A DNA stretch of 64,000 nt from Paenibacillus sonchi (GCF_016772475.1 NZ_CP068595.1:1674001-1738000); one strand, 5' to 3'; counted from the stretch's first letter, positions 1-9,542 are shown. Made by a program: numbers and translations. Notes: generated by a model not told the origin, from the letters alone.

Positions 1-523
1 GACCGGGAATCCAGTGCCCCCGTCGGCTCATCGGCAAAAACAATAGACGGATTGGTAATGATGGCCCGCGCCGAAGCTACCCGCTGCTTCTGTCCCCCTG
101 ACAGCTCGCTTGGATATTTATGAAGAATCTCTTCAATATTCAGCGCCCGCACAATCGGCAGCAGCAGGTCTTCCATTTCTTCCACCTTCACTTTGCGAAG
201 TGAGAGCGGCAACAGAATATTCTCTTTGGCCGTCAGCGTATCCAGGAGATTATAATCCTGAAAAATAAATCCCATGCGCTCCTGCCGAAATTGCCGCAGT
301 GATTTTTTTTGAGCTCCAGCAGGGATTTCCCCTCCAGCCAAACCTCGCCGCCCGTAAACCGGTCAATGGTAGACAGTACGTTCATCAGCGTCGATTTCCC
401 GGAGCCCGAGGGTCCCATAACCGCTGTAAATTCTCCCGATTGGATCATCAGGTCAATATTCTTAAGTACCGCTGTCGTCCCATAACTTTTCGATAAATTT
501 TGAGTCTGAATCACAGTTTGCAT
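1..523 (-). CDS. ABC transporter ATP-binding protein, BceA-like (partial, frameshifted)
   Basis: ATPase of an export or antimicrobial-peptide type ABC transporter. The N-terminus is complete and the gene runs off the left edge. Walker A (GPSGSGKST) lies near residue 40. After the break the other frame continues with a Q-loop ([12 protein letters not shown]), the signature [10 protein letters not shown] and Walker B ([12 protein letters not shown]). The frame is lost at an 8-T run (303-310); nine bases would restore [18 protein letters not shown]. The ENILLPL segment resembles BceA/MacB-type ATPases. The permease should lie beyond the edge. A sequencing error is more likely than gene decay because both halves are fully conserved. 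Confidence 0.8.
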
Positions 524-638
524 TTTTGGTTCCTCCCCTTCCTGATACTTATCTTAGCCGCGGTTTGGACTTGCAACCATAGAAGCAGGATGAATTTGGG
601 TGACGTTTTTGTCACTCAGCAGACCGGATATGGTTAAA

Positions 639-655
639 TGTAATATTACATTACA
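639..655 (+). promoter_or_regulatory. GlnR/TnrA-type nitrogen box
   Basis: TGTAATATTACATTACA matches the TnrA/GlnR consensus TGTNANAWWWTMTNACA at all but one defined position. It lies upstream of the promoter of the nitrate transporter/reductase genes, so nitrogen-status control is likely. Its centre is about 110 bp before the predicted transcription start, farther than a classic activator site. Confidence 0.6.
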
Positions 656-722
656 TGAAAACGCTTAAAACGCCTAAATAAAGAATTAAAATTAATAATT
701 TTAAATTTTTATGTTATAGTTG

Positions 723-751
723 TTGACATTTCCTATCGAGCTAATTATATT
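723..751 (+). promoter_or_regulatory. Sigma-A-like promoter for the nitrate genes
   Basis: TTGACA (723-728) and TATATT (746-751) are separated by 17 bp. Transcription would start near 758, giving a leader of about 240 nt before the transporter start codon. Confidence 0.6.
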
Positions 752-902
752 GACATTATAAGATTTCAACGACACAACAATGTGTCCCTGAAGGTGACAA
801 CAGATCATTCCCACAATGCTGTGGACAGATAATCTGCTGTACCGGAGTTTTACTTCCAATAATTATACAGTCAGTCACGATAGTGTGGCTGCAATGGCAA
901 TG

Positions 903-956
903 GGGCCGATGAACTTAATCCGCAGATGTGCGGGTTCTGTCAGTCGGCCCTTTTTT
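903..956 (+). terminator. Intrinsic terminator in the nitrate-gene leader
   Basis: GGGCCGA (903-909) pairs with TCGGCCC (944-950), enclosing a nested CCGCA/TGCGG hairpin, followed by TTTTTT (951-956). No plus-strand gene lies upstream because the ABC gene is divergent. A terminator between promoter and start codon therefore points to attenuation of the nitrate operon. Upstream in the leader are small hairpins at 771-786 and 811-824. Confidence 0.6.
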
Positions 957-999
957 GCCGGTTCATTTACTTGGGGTTATTCAAAGGAGGATGTCAGCG

Positions 1000-2232
1000 A
1001 TGGAAGCAAAAGGTTTTCGCAAGGCGGGTCACGCCCCGAGTTTATTGTCAGCTTTTTTGTATTTTGATGTAAGCTTTATGATTTGGGTGCTGTGTGGAGC
1101 CCTGTCGCTCTATATCACCAAGGATTTCGGATTATCGGATACCCAAAAAGCGGCCATGGTCGCCATCCCCATCCTCGGCGGTTCGATCTTCCGCATCCCG
1201 ATGGGCATCCTGGCCGACCGGATTGGCAGTAAAAAAGCAGGCCTGCTCGGAATGTTCCTCACCATTATCCCCCTCCTGTGGGGCTGGCTGGGCGGAACCA
1301 GCCTGCTGCAGATGCATATGATCGGATTTCTACTCGGTTTTGCAGGGGCGAGCTTTGCCGTCTCCCTCTCCCTCGCCAGCCGCTGGTACCCGCCGCAATA
1401 TCAGGGACTCGCAATGGGCATTGCCGGAGCCGGGAACAGCGGAACTGCGCTGGCGACCTTTTTCGGGCCGCAGATCGCCCAGGCTTATGGATGGCATAGC
1501 GTGTTCGGGATCGCGCTGATTCCCCTGGTCCTCGTTATGATTGTTTTTGCCCTATTGGCTAAAGACGCCCCGAATGCCCCGGCACCCAAGCCGCTTAAAA
1601 GCTATCTCAGCGTCTTCAAGCATGCCGATACCTGGTGGTTCTCGATGTTCTACGCCATTACCTTCGGCGGGTTTGTCGGGTTCGCCAACTATGCGAGCAT
1701 CTTCTTCTATGATGTGTACGGCGACGGCGTACATTCCGGGGGCCTGACCAAAGTCCAGGTAGGCTACCTGGTCACCATCACAGTTATCGCAGGCAGCTTC
1801 TTCCGGCCTTTAGGCGGCTGGATTGCGGACCGGATTGGCGGCATGCGTCTCCTGCTTGTTTTGTATGCTGTAGTTTCTGTATGTGCGTTCGCCATTGCGT
1901 CGATGCCTAGTTCCTTCCTCGTGATGCTGCTCTATACCAGCGTGATGATGGCCTGCCTCGGAATGGGCAACGGTTCGGTCTTCCAGATCATCCCCCAGCG
2001 CTTCTCCAGCGAAATCGGAGTCATTACCGGCATTGTCGGCGCAGCCGGAGGTCTTGGCGGATATCTGCTGCCGACTTACGTTCTCGGTCCGCTGAAGCAA
2101 TCCACCGGCTCACAGGTTACCGGATTTCTGGTGGTCGGCTCTATCGTGCTTCTGACAACCCTGATTTTCTATGCTGTAACCCGTTCGTGGAAAAAATCCT
2201 GGGCGAAGGCGGAATCCGGGGTCAATTTCTAG
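1000..2232 (+). CDS. Nitrate/nitrite transporter, MFS NNP family (NarK/NasA type)
   Basis: Membrane carrier of 410 residues with about 12 hydrophobic segments, placed to import nitrate for the reductase encoded 40 bp downstream. The nitrate-signature glycine-rich stretch GIAGAGNSGTALATFFGP is visible, as is the MFS loop motif GILADRIGSKKAG and its second-half counterpart GGWIADRIGG. The start at 1000 is chosen because AAAGGAGG (983-990) is 9 nt away; the ATG at 991 abuts the ribosome site, and the upstream in-frame start at 928 overlaps the leader terminator. Sequence alone does not separate uptake from nitrite export, but the assimilatory context favours nitrate uptake. Confidence 0.9.
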   Translation: MEAKGFRKAGHAPSLLSAFLYFDVSFMIWVLCGALSLYITKDFGLSDTQKAAMVAIPILGGSIFRIPMGILADRIGSKKAGLLGMFLTIIPLLWGWLGGTSLLQMHMIGFLLGFAGASFAVSLSLASRWYPPQYQGLAMGIAGAGNSGTALATFFGPQIAQAYGWHSVFGIALIPLVLVMIVFALLAKDAPNAPAPKPLKSYLSVFKHADTWWFSMFYAITFGGFVGFANYASIFFYDVYGDGVHSGGLTKVQVGYLVTITVIAGSFFRPLGGWIADRIGGMRLLLVLYAVVSVCAFAIASMPSSFLVMLLYTSVMMACLGMGNGSVFQIIPQRFSSEIGVITGIVGAAGGLGGYLLPTYVLGPLKQSTGSQVTGFLVVGSIVLLTTLIFYAVTRSWKKSWAKAESGVNF

Positions 2233-2272
2233 CATTACTTATCCAGAGAACCTTCGAGGGAAGTGAACTCAC

Positions 2273-5200
2273 ATGACAACGGGCAAAGTGAAAAGCGTCT
2301 GTCCTTATTGCGGCGTTGGCTGCGGGATCATACTCGAAGTGTCGGGTAACCGCGTAGTCAGCATCACCGGAGATAAGGAGCATCCGGCCAATTTCGGCAG
2401 GCTGTGCACCAAAGGCAGCACGGCGGCAGCCGCACTCACGGAATCGGGCCGGATGGAATATGCCTACAAACGCCAGGATCGCGGAGCCGGGCCTGAACGA
2501 GTGAAAATAGATGAAGCTATCCGTGATACCGCGCAGCGGCTGCGGGCCATTCTGGAGGAACACGGCCCGGATGCCCTGTCCGTGTATGTGTCAGGTCAAA
2601 TGTCGTTGGAGGCCCAGTATCTGATCAACAAGCTGGCCAAGGGCTTCATCCGCACCCCGAATATTGAGTCTAATTCACGATTATGCATGGCGGGCGCCGG
2701 CAACGGATATAAGCTCTCCCTGGGGGCAGACGGGCCACCGGGTTCTTATCAGGATATGGATAAGACGGATTTATTCTTCGTTATCGGCGCCAATATGGCC
2801 GATTGTCATCCGATTCTGTTCCTGCGGATGATGGACCGGGTGAAGGCGGGAGCCAAGCTGATTGTCGTGGACCCCCGGCGGACAGCAACCGCGGACAAAG
2901 CAGACCTGTTCATGCAGATCAGGCCCGGAACGGATCTTGCCCTGCTGAATGGACTGCTGCATCTGCTTGTTAAGAACGGACACACAGACCCGGCCTTTAT
3001 CGCCCGGTTCACCTCCGGCTTTGAGAGTATGGAGGCATTCCTGGAGGACTATCCGCCGGATAGAGTGTCCGAAATTACCGGCATCCCGGAAGCCGATATC
3101 CGCCAGGCGGCCGGGTGGATTGGCGGGGCGCCGGAGTGGATGTCCTGCTGGACCATGGGTCTTAACCAGAGCATTCACGGCACCTGGCACACGAATGCCA
3201 TCTGCAACCTGCATCTCGCCACAGGCGCGATCTGCCGCCCGGGGAGCGGCCCCTTCTCGCTCACCGGCCAGCCCAATGCCATGGGCGGGCGTGAGATGGG
3301 CTACATGGGGCCGGGCCTGCCCGGGCAGCGCTCCCTGGTGTCTGAGGCCGACCGCAGCTTCATAGAGAAGCTGTGGGAAATCCCCAAGGCACCCTTCGGA
3401 CGGATGCCAGCGGCGGCACCATTTCCATGTTCGAGAGCATGATTGCAGGCAGGATCAAAGCCTGCTGGATCATCTGTACCAATCCGGTGGCTACGGTTCC
3501 CAACCGCAAGAAGGTCATCGCTGCCCTTGAGGCGGCTGAACTGGTTATTACGCAGGACAGCTTCCTCGACACCGAGACTAACCGCTATGCGGATATCCTG
3601 CTGCCCGGGGCCCTGTGGGCCGAAGGCGAAGGCGTGATGATCAACTCCGAGCGCAATCTGACCCTGATGCAGCAAGCCGTCGAGCCGCCCGGAGAGGCCA
3701 TGCCCGACTGGCAGCTGATTGCCCGGGTAGCCGCTGAAATGGGCTATGCCGAGGCATTCGCCTACCAATCTTCGGCAGAGGTGTATGCCGAAATCCAGCA
3801 GGCCTGGAATCCGAAGACCGGCTACGACCTTCGCGGAGCCACGTATGCACGGCTGCGGGAAACGCCTGTGCAGTGGCCCTCTGCACCGGACCAGCCGAAT
3901 GACCGGAACCCGATTCGTTATTTGAACCGTAAGGGCGGCACTGCCTTTAATGAGCCTGTTGATGGCAGCGTTCCAGATATCGTATTCCCGACAGACAGCG
4001 GAAAAGCTGTATTCTGGGCACGCCCGTATATGCCGCCTGCGGAGATGCCGGACAGCGACTATCCCTTCGTGCTGAATTCCGGCCGCTTGCAGCATCAATG
4101 GCATACATTGACCAAGACCGGCAAGGTTCCCAAGCTTAATAAGCTGAACCCGGGGCCATTTGTGGAGATCCACCCGGAAGATGCTGAGGTGCTTGGAATT
4201 AAAGACCGCCAGCCGGTAGAGCTTCGTTCGCGGCGGGGGCAGGCGGTGCTTCCGGCTGTCCTTTCCGACCGCGTGCGCCCGGGCAACTGCTTCGCCCCCT
4301 TCCACTGGAATGATGTCTTTGGTGCCCAGCTGGCCGTCAATGACGTCACGAATGATGCCGTCGATCCCCTGTCCTTACAGCCTGAGCTGAAATTTTGTTC
4401 CGTGTCGCTGGTCAAGGCTGCGGGCCAGCCGTCCGGGGAGCCGCAAGCACCGGATATGGGCCAGAATCAGCCCGCACCGCCAGCCGCCGCTGAGAACGCC
4501 CATCTGAAGGAGACCGTAACCATGAAGCAGCTTGATGCGCTTGCGGGCATGTTTGGCCTTGAAGCCCCTACAGCCATGACCCTGGATAGCCGGGAACAGG
4601 CTTATCTATCCGGTTTCATCACGAGCCTGCGCACCGAGGCTGGCCGGTCAGCCTCCGGCATTCCGGTTCTGCCGGCCACCGCACCGTTTGAGCCATCCAC
4701 CCGCTACTTTGTGGACGGTCTGCTGGCGGGAATGTTCTCCCGCACTCCGCTTCCCGGAGCGGAACCCCATTCCCGGCAGGTAATGCCTCCGGGGCCAGTC
4801 TCTTCAGGGGCAGCCTCCGAAGATGCTGAGGCAGCAGGCAAGCTTCCCGTAACCATCCTCTGGGCCTCGCAGACCGGAAATGCCGAAGGTGCAGCCATTG
4901 ACTGCGCGAAAAAATTGCAACAGGCCGGTTACGACATACGGCTGGTAAATATGAATCAATATTCTGTAAGCGATCTGGCGAAAACCCGGTTTGCGCTGTT
5001 CATCGCCAGCACCTTCGGAGCCGGAGATCCTCCGGACAACGGAGAAAGCTTTTACCAGTCGCTCAAGGCAGAGAATCCTTCTCTGCTGAAGGACCTGCGG
5101 TACGCCGTGCTCGCTTTCGGGGATTCTAACTATGATCTCTTTTGCGGCTTTGGAAAGAATCTGGATACCCGGCTGGAGGAGCTTGGCGCGTCGCGGCTGC

Positions 5201-6504
5201 TGGATTGTGCCCATTGCGATACGGACTATCAGGCACAGGCGGATGCATGGACGAAGGATATCTCGGAACTGCTTCGCGGGTTCGCAGGCAGCCCGGAGCC
5301 TTCTGGACTAGCCGCAGCAAGCGGCATCTCTTCCGCTTCCATTGCTGCACCCGGCCCGGCTTCCCCGAACCCGGAGCAACGCGGATATCACCGGAATCAC
5401 CCGGTCCCGTCACGGCTCCTGTTCAAACAGCATCTGAATAAGGCCGGATCTGAAAAAGAAACCCGCCACTACGCCTTCGACCTGAAGTCCGCAGGCGTGC
5501 AGTTCGAAGCAGGTGATGCGCTCGGGGTATGGCCCGTCAATTGTCCCGGCTTGGTTGATGATCTGCTGCACACCTTGGGCATTGAGCCTTCTGCTCCGGT
5601 AATGGTTGCAGACCGGGGAGAACTGCCGGTCAACGAAGCGCTGCACCGTCATTTTGAGATTGCCCGCATTACTCCGGAGATGCTCCGGTTCATCCGGGAC
5701 CGGACACAGAACAGGCAGCTCATCAAGCTCCTTCAAAGCGAAAACCAGGCGGAACTGAAGCAGTGGCTCTGGGGGCGCCAGCTCATTGATGTTCTGCAGG
5801 AATTTCCGGTTACCCTCAGCGCTCAGGAGTTTCTGGAACAGCTCAAGCCTTTGCAGCCCCGCCTGTATTCCATTTCGTCCAGTCCGAAAGCCCATCCGGA
5901 CGAGGTTCATATTACAGTGTCTACTGTACGTTACGAGAATAACGGCAACGCCCGCAAAGGAGTATGCTCCACGTTCCTCGCGGACCTCGCTACAGAGGAT
6001 ACAGAGATTCCAATTTTCATTCAAAGGAATGCCCATTTCCGGCCACCGGCTAACCCCGATGCCCCGATGATTATGGTTGGACCGGGCACAGGCATCGCCC
6101 CGTTCCGCGGCTTCTTGCAGGAGCGCAAAGCATCCGGTGCCAAGGGCAAAAACTGGCTGATCTTCGGCGAACAGCGGGAGGACAGTGATTTTTATTTCCG
6201 CGGGGAGCTTGAGGCGTTGCGGGAGGAAGGCTTCCTGCAGCGGCTGAATACCGCCTTTTCCCGGGATCAGGCGGAGAAAATCTATGTACAGCACCGTATC
6301 CTTGAGCATGGGGCAGAAATCTGGGCCTGGCTTCAGGAAGGCGCCCATTTCTATGTGTGCGGAGACGCCCGGCAAATGGCCAAAGAAGTGGATGCCGCAC
6401 TGAAGACAGTGATCCGGCAGCATGGCGGCATGACTGCGGATGAGGCCAATGATTATGTAAAAGAAATGTCATTAACCAAGCGGTATGCGCGGGATGTCTA
6501 TTGA
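2273..6504 (+). CDS. Assimilatory nitrate reductase fused to diflavin reductase (frameshifted)
   Basis: A single polypeptide of about 1410 residues once the frame is restored. The N-terminus is a molybdopterin nitrate reductase with a [4Fe-4S] motif (CPYCGVGCG, later LCTKG). A CysJ-like half follows: flavodoxin/FMN domain (ILWASQTGNAEG, near residue 860), FAD-binding domain (RLYSISSSP) and NADPH-binding domain (GPGTGIAPFRGFLQER), ending in a typical CysJ terminus (KRYARDVY). Electrons would pass NADPH-FAD-FMN-FeS-molybdenum within one chain, replacing the separate NasB subunit of Bacillus subtilis. The frame breaks near 3383-3390 (CCCCAAGG); one extra base gives WEIPKGTLRTDASGG. Similar fusions are annotated in Paenibacillaceae as bifunctional nitrate/sulfite reductase. 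No nitrite reductase lies in the window. Confidence 0.88.
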
Positions 6505-6556
6505 AGCAGCAATGGCGGGCATGGATCTGCCAGGGTTCAGCGATGAAGCACATCGA

Positions 6557-6587
6557 TGCATAAAATCTTCCGGCAACGATCACCCTA
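6557..6587 (+). promoter_or_regulatory. Possible sigma-G promoter of tlp
   Basis: TGCATA (6557-6562) and CACCCTA (6581-6587) with an 18-bp spacer resemble the forespore sigma-G consensus TGAATA/CATACTA, which fits a Tlp-type spore protein gene. The match is moderate. Confidence 0.35.
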
Positions 6588-6635
6588 CAGATTAGCGTCC
6601 TTGCGGGCGCGTTAATCACAGGAGGCGATCCCCAA

Positions 6636-6860
6636 ATGGCAAAACCGGATAATCGGGCGGATAACGTTGAGCATTTACAACAGAGCATTCAGCACACCAT
6701 GCAGAACCTGCATGAAGCTGAAGACTATTTAAACGAATTCTCTTCTGAGATCAGCAGCAAAGAACGTGAACAAATCGAAGCAAAAAACGAACGCCGTAAA
6801 GAAAGCATTAAAGGCTTCCGCGAGGAAGTTAAGGACGAAGCCGCGCATTCCCAGGAGTAG
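6636..6860 (+). CDS. tlp: Small acid-soluble spore protein Tlp
   Basis: Thioredoxin-like spore protein of 74 residues, made in the forespore in Bacillales. It matches the Tlp pattern: RADNVEHLQQSIQHTMQNL, then EAEDYL, a charged middle, and NERRKESIKGFREEVKDEA. It is hydrophilic, helical and lacks cysteine. A strong ribosome site (AGGAGG, 6620-6625) precedes the ATG. It stands alone between the nitrate reductase gene and a hairpin terminator. It is a strong marker that the host is an endospore former. Confidence 0.93.
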   Translation: MAKPDNRADNVEHLQQSIQHTMQNLHEAEDYLNEFSSEISSKEREQIEAKNERRKESIKGFREEVKDEAAHSQE

Positions 6861-6877
6861 TTAAAGAACGGCAGTTC

Positions 6878-6927
6878 AGCCAAACGGCGGTTCACCCGGT
6901 TATTCCGGGCTGAACCGCCGTTTGGCT
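6878..6927 (+). terminator. Strong hairpin terminator after tlp
   Basis: AGCCAAACGGCGGTTCA pairs perfectly with TGAACCGCCGTTTGGCT and holds a nested CCCGG/CCGGG hairpin. The U-tract is weak (TTGGGTT), but the 17-bp stem just after tlp fits a terminator. Confidence 0.7.
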
Positions 6928-6988
6928 TGGGTTATAATGAAGGCATATGCGGACTAACGCATCCGATATCCAGGAAAGGTGTGTGCTT

Positions 6989-7636
6989 ATGCATTCTACA
7001 GGACCCGATCCAAACGCAGTTCATCCAAACCCCAATATTAAGCAAGTCCGGTTCATCAAAAATACCGTCACCCGCCCCAATATCATCGCCGGAGATTACT
7101 CCTACTATGACGATCCAGACGAATCTGTCTCTTTTGAAAGCCGTGTCACCCACCATTATGAATTCATCGGGGATCAGCTAATTATCGGCAAATTCTGCGC
7201 CATCGCCCGCGGCACCGAGTTCATCATGAACGGCGCCAATCACCGGATGGGCTCAGTAACGACCTATCCCTTCAACATTATGGGCGGCGGCTGGGAGAAA
7301 GCCACGCCGGAGCTGGCGGACCTGCCCTACAAGGGCGATACCGTCGTCGGCAACGATGTGTGGATCGGCCAGAACGCCACCATTATGCCTGGTGTAACCA
7401 TTGGTGACGGAGCCATCATCGCGGCCAATTCCACCGTAACCAAGGATGTTCCTCCTTATCATATTGCCGGCGGCAATCCGGCACGCATGCTTAGAAAACG
7501 CTTCGACGATGAACTCATCGCCCTGCTGCTGGAGCTGAAATGGTGGGACTGGAGCAAGGAGAAGATCACGGCCAATCTTGATGTGCTGTGCAGCAATGAT
7601 CTGGAGCGGATTAAGGGTCTCACAGGTGGCTGCTGA
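6989..7636 (+). CDS. Vat-type O-acetyltransferase (xenobiotic acetyltransferase, LbH fold)
   Basis: A 215-residue left-handed beta-helix acetyltransferase close to the streptogramin A acetyltransferases (Vat) and CatB family, which transfer acetyl from acetyl-CoA to a hydroxyl of the drug. Family marks are GEYSYYD-like (GDYSYYDDP), IGKFCAIARGTEFIMNGANH, GDTVVGNDVWIGQNATIMPGV, IIAANSTVTKDV and AGGNPARMLRKRF, with the conserved H in MNGANHRM and the WW near the C-terminus. The start at 6989 follows AGGAAAGGT. It appears to be a stand-alone chromosomal gene. Substrate is not proven; related chromosomal enzymes may have other acceptors. Confidence 0.85.
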   Translation: MHSTGPDPNAVHPNPNIKQVRFIKNTVTRPNIIAGDYSYYDDPDESVSFESRVTHHYEFIGDQLIIGKFCAIARGTEFIMNGANHRMGSVTTYPFNIMGGGWEKATPELADLPYKGDTVVGNDVWIGQNATIMPGVTIGDGAIIAANSTVTKDVPPYHIAGGNPARMLRKRFDDELIALLLELKWWDWSKEKITANLDVLCSNDLERIKGLTGGC

Positions 7637-7734
7637 AGTCTTGCCGGGGCTTCCCGGTGCACCTTGGCAATGGCTCTTAGCGACGCTTTCTACGCTAGAA
7701 TTTATGCATACATTACGTCATACCCAGGCAAGTA

Positions 7735-7774
7735 GAAACGGCTACGCCGTCCTTATTAGGACGGTACCCGTTTC
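7735..7774. repeat. Hairpin repeat element (GAAACGG...CCGTTTC type)
   Basis: GAAACGG...GCCGTCCT / AGGACGG...CCGTTTC forms an imperfect palindrome, followed by an AT-rich tail to about 7830. Similar GC-rich palindromes built on GCCGTCCTT/AAGGACGGC occur at 30957-30986 and 59910-59932, with a related AAACGGCTA/TAGCCGTTT pair at 54300-54338. This looks like an interspersed intergenic palindrome family. Confidence 0.5.
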
Positions 7775-7828
7775 AGCGAGAAATAGAAGGATAATTTATA
7801 GCGTGAAGCATAGAAATTCTTATATTTC

Positions 7829-7864
7829 AAAAAAGCGGTCCATCCCCTACAGGATGAACCGCTC
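7829..7864 (-). terminator. Intrinsic terminator of the nucleotidyltransferase gene
   Basis: On the minus strand AGCGGTTCATCC and GGATGGACCGCT form a stem with a short loop, followed by TTTTTT. It lies 15 bp after the stop codon at 7879. Confidence 0.75.
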
Positions 7865-7878
7865 TTAGTTTTATCACT

Positions 7879-8616
7879 CTATCCCCCCAGCCTAGCCCGC
7901 ATCTCCGCATACGCCTCAGGGGTGCCGACATCATCAATAGCACCATCCGTATAGTAGGCCCGGACCTCTTGGCGGGAATGCAGCCACTCGGGAAAATAAC
8001 TCGGCGCGTCCGGGTTGCCTCCTTCGGCCAGATAACGGGAGAATAGCGTCAGCGTGGACCGTTTATAGATGTAGAGTGCGAATACACCAATATTCGTCCG
8101 GGGCGCCTGCGGCTTTTCTTCCAAAGAAAGGACCCGCATCTCGGCATCCAGCTCAGCCACCCCGACACTGCGCAGCTCCCGGATATCGTCCACCGTCCGG
8201 ACCAGAATACAATCCTTGTCCACCTTGTGAAAATAACTCAAATATTCCTCAAGGCCAAATCCCAGCACATTGTCGCCCGCCAGAACCAGCAGATCATCCT
8301 GTATCTGCTCCCGCCCGATAGCAAACTGGATATCGCCAATCGCCCCTAACCGCCCCTCTGGTGAAGTGGTGCCGTCGTTCAGAATACGAATCGGCTTTGT
8401 CCCTCTGTACTTCTGACTCCACTGCTCAAAAGCCCGGAAGAACCGGTCATTGGTCACAATGAGAACCTCCGTAATCTCATCCAGCACCTCCAGACGGTCC
8501 AGCAGCAAATCCAGAATGGTACGGCTTCCTTGAACCGGCAGCAGCGGCTTCGGCGTATCTTTCGTTAATGGATAGAGACGGGTCGCATACCCCGCAGCCA
8601 AGATTAAGGCAATCAT
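7879..8616 (-). CDS. Sugar-phosphate nucleotidyltransferase family protein
   Basis: A 245-residue enzyme of the GlmU/RmlA-type nucleotidyltransferase fold, which activates a sugar-1-phosphate with an NTP. The N-terminal motif LILAAGYATRLYPLTKDTPKPLLP (quoted in part: LILAAGYATRLYPLT) is the nucleotide and metal-binding signature; LAGDNVLGF is the second metal-binding element; IDDVGTPEAY marks the C-terminal end. There is no left-handed helix domain, so it is a minimal transferase. The start at 8616 is chosen for AGAGGAGC upstream. The sugar cannot be told from sequence; it stands alone, not in a polysaccharide cluster. Confidence 0.85.
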   Translation of the reverse strand: MIALILAAGYATRLYPLTKDTPKPLLPVQGSRTILDLLLDRLEVLDEITEVLIVTNDRFFRAFEQWSQKYRGTKPIRILNDGTTSPEGRLGAIGDIQFAIGREQIQDDLLVLAGDNVLGFGLEEYLSYFHKVDKDCILVRTVDDIRELRSVGVAELDAEMRVLSLEEKPQAPRTNIGVFALYIYKRSTLTLFSRYLAEGGNPDAPSYFPEWLHSRQEVRAYYTDGAIDDVGTPEAYAEMRARLGG

Positions 8617-8745
8617 CCCCAGTTCGCTCCTCTGCAAATTGTCCCTCTACTATATACCACCGGAGACGGCCAGCCAAGCCTGCTGCTGCTGCTGATAAAA
8701 CCGCCTTTGCGATAAGCTGATTGCGCTTGTGCCGGAACGACTCGA

Positions 8746-8774
8746 ACAGCCTATCCCTTGAAGGGATGGGCTGT
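8746..8774 (-). terminator. Hairpin after the TetR gene (no U-tract)
   Basis: ACAGCC(T/C)ATCCCTT and AAGGGAT(A/G)GGCTGT pair over about 14 bp, 13 bp after the TetR stop. There is no T-run on either strand, so termination is uncertain. Confidence 0.3.
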
Positions 8775-8787
8775 CAGGAGCAATCCG

Positions 8788-9462
8788 CTATGGCTTGGAT
8801 ACTGCAAACAAGGATCGGGACAGCAAAGCCATTGTTTGCTTATATACAGCATGGGCCGCATCGGCATCGCCAAGGAACCCGCCCATATACAGGTGGATTA
8901 CGCCGTGCAGCGAAGCCCATATGGTGCTCACGATGGTCTGAGTCTCTTCCTTGTCCGAAATCTGTCCCTGCTGCTGGGCGGTGCTGATTAGAATCAACAA
9001 GCGGCTCATGGCTGTCATCGTCCCTTGCATACTCTCCGCATCCGGCTTGAACTCGGCAAAAGCCCCTCCAAACATCAGCTTGTAGTAGCTGGTATATTCC
9101 TGCCCGAACTGCCAGAAGGCTTCGCCCAAATCCAGCAAATGCTGCAAGAGGTTAGAGGACGGCGATACTTCTTCAAAACGCTGGGCCAGCAATTTGCAGC
9201 CCTCCAGATACAGCTGCTGGGCCAGACCTTCTTTATTGACGAACAAACTGTAAATGATTTTGGTAGAGCAGCCCATCTTTTGCGATACTCTGCGCACAGT
9301 GACGGCCTCTGGCCCCTCTTCCTGCAGAATGGCTGCGGCCGCATCAACTACAAGCTTACGGAGGTTTTCCGTATTTTGCAGACGGGCTTCCTGATATGTT
9401 TTTAATACCCGCACCGTGGATGGTGAAGGCTTGTCTTCGTTACTGATAAGGATCACCTTCAT
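8788..9462 (-). CDS. TetR/AcrR family transcriptional regulator
   Basis: A 224-residue one-component repressor. The N-terminal HTH spans about residues 35-80 (VVDAAAAILQEEGPEAVTVRRVSQKMG, part: TVRRVSQKMGCSTKIIYSLF), and the rest is a helical ligand-binding domain like TetR_C (WHG) proteins. The first ATG at 9462 has no good ribosome site, so translation could begin a few codons inside. It is divergent from an SDR and an SMP-30-like gene; GGTTAC-type half-sites in the shared spacer suggest it controls both directions. Confidence 0.87.
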   Translation of the reverse strand: MKVILISNEDKPSPSTVRVLKTYQEARLQNTENLRKLVVDAAAAILQEEGPEAVTVRRVSQKMGCSTKIIYSLFVNKEGLAQQLYLEGCKLLAQRFEEVSPSSNLLQHLLDLGEAFWQFGQEYTSYYKLMFGGAFAEFKPDAESMQGTMTAMSRLLILISTAQQQGQISDKEETQTIVSTIWASLHGVIHLYMGGFLGDADAAHAVYKQTMALLSRSLFAVSKP

Positions 9463-9513
9463 TCGGTTATCTTGTTATTGACAAGAAACAAGGTTACTGA
9501 GCTTCTATCAGGC

Positions 9514-9542
9514 ATTCTAACCATTTGCAGGAGGGTTGTCAA
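9514..9542 (-). promoter_or_regulatory. Promoter of the TetR gene
   Basis: On the minus strand TTGACA (9542-9537) and TAGAAT (9519-9514) are 17 bp apart, 51 bp before the assigned start codon. Confidence 0.55.

Noticed and set aside
771..824. Two-hairpin ANTAR target RNA in the nitrate leader
   Set aside because: Only one loop has the A1/G4 pattern and the hairpins do not overlap the terminator as in known ANTAR leaders, so I do not list it as a feature; it is mentioned as a possibility only.
3301..4305. Minus-strand open frame of 334 codons
   Set aside because: It is antisense to the conserved molybdopterin domain and shows no motif or ribosome site.
5410..6423. Long minus-strand open frame (337 codons) opposite the nitrate reductase gene
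   Set aside because: Composition is Leu/Pro/His/Arg-rich with no family motif; it mirrors the strongly conserved flavin domains on the plus strand.
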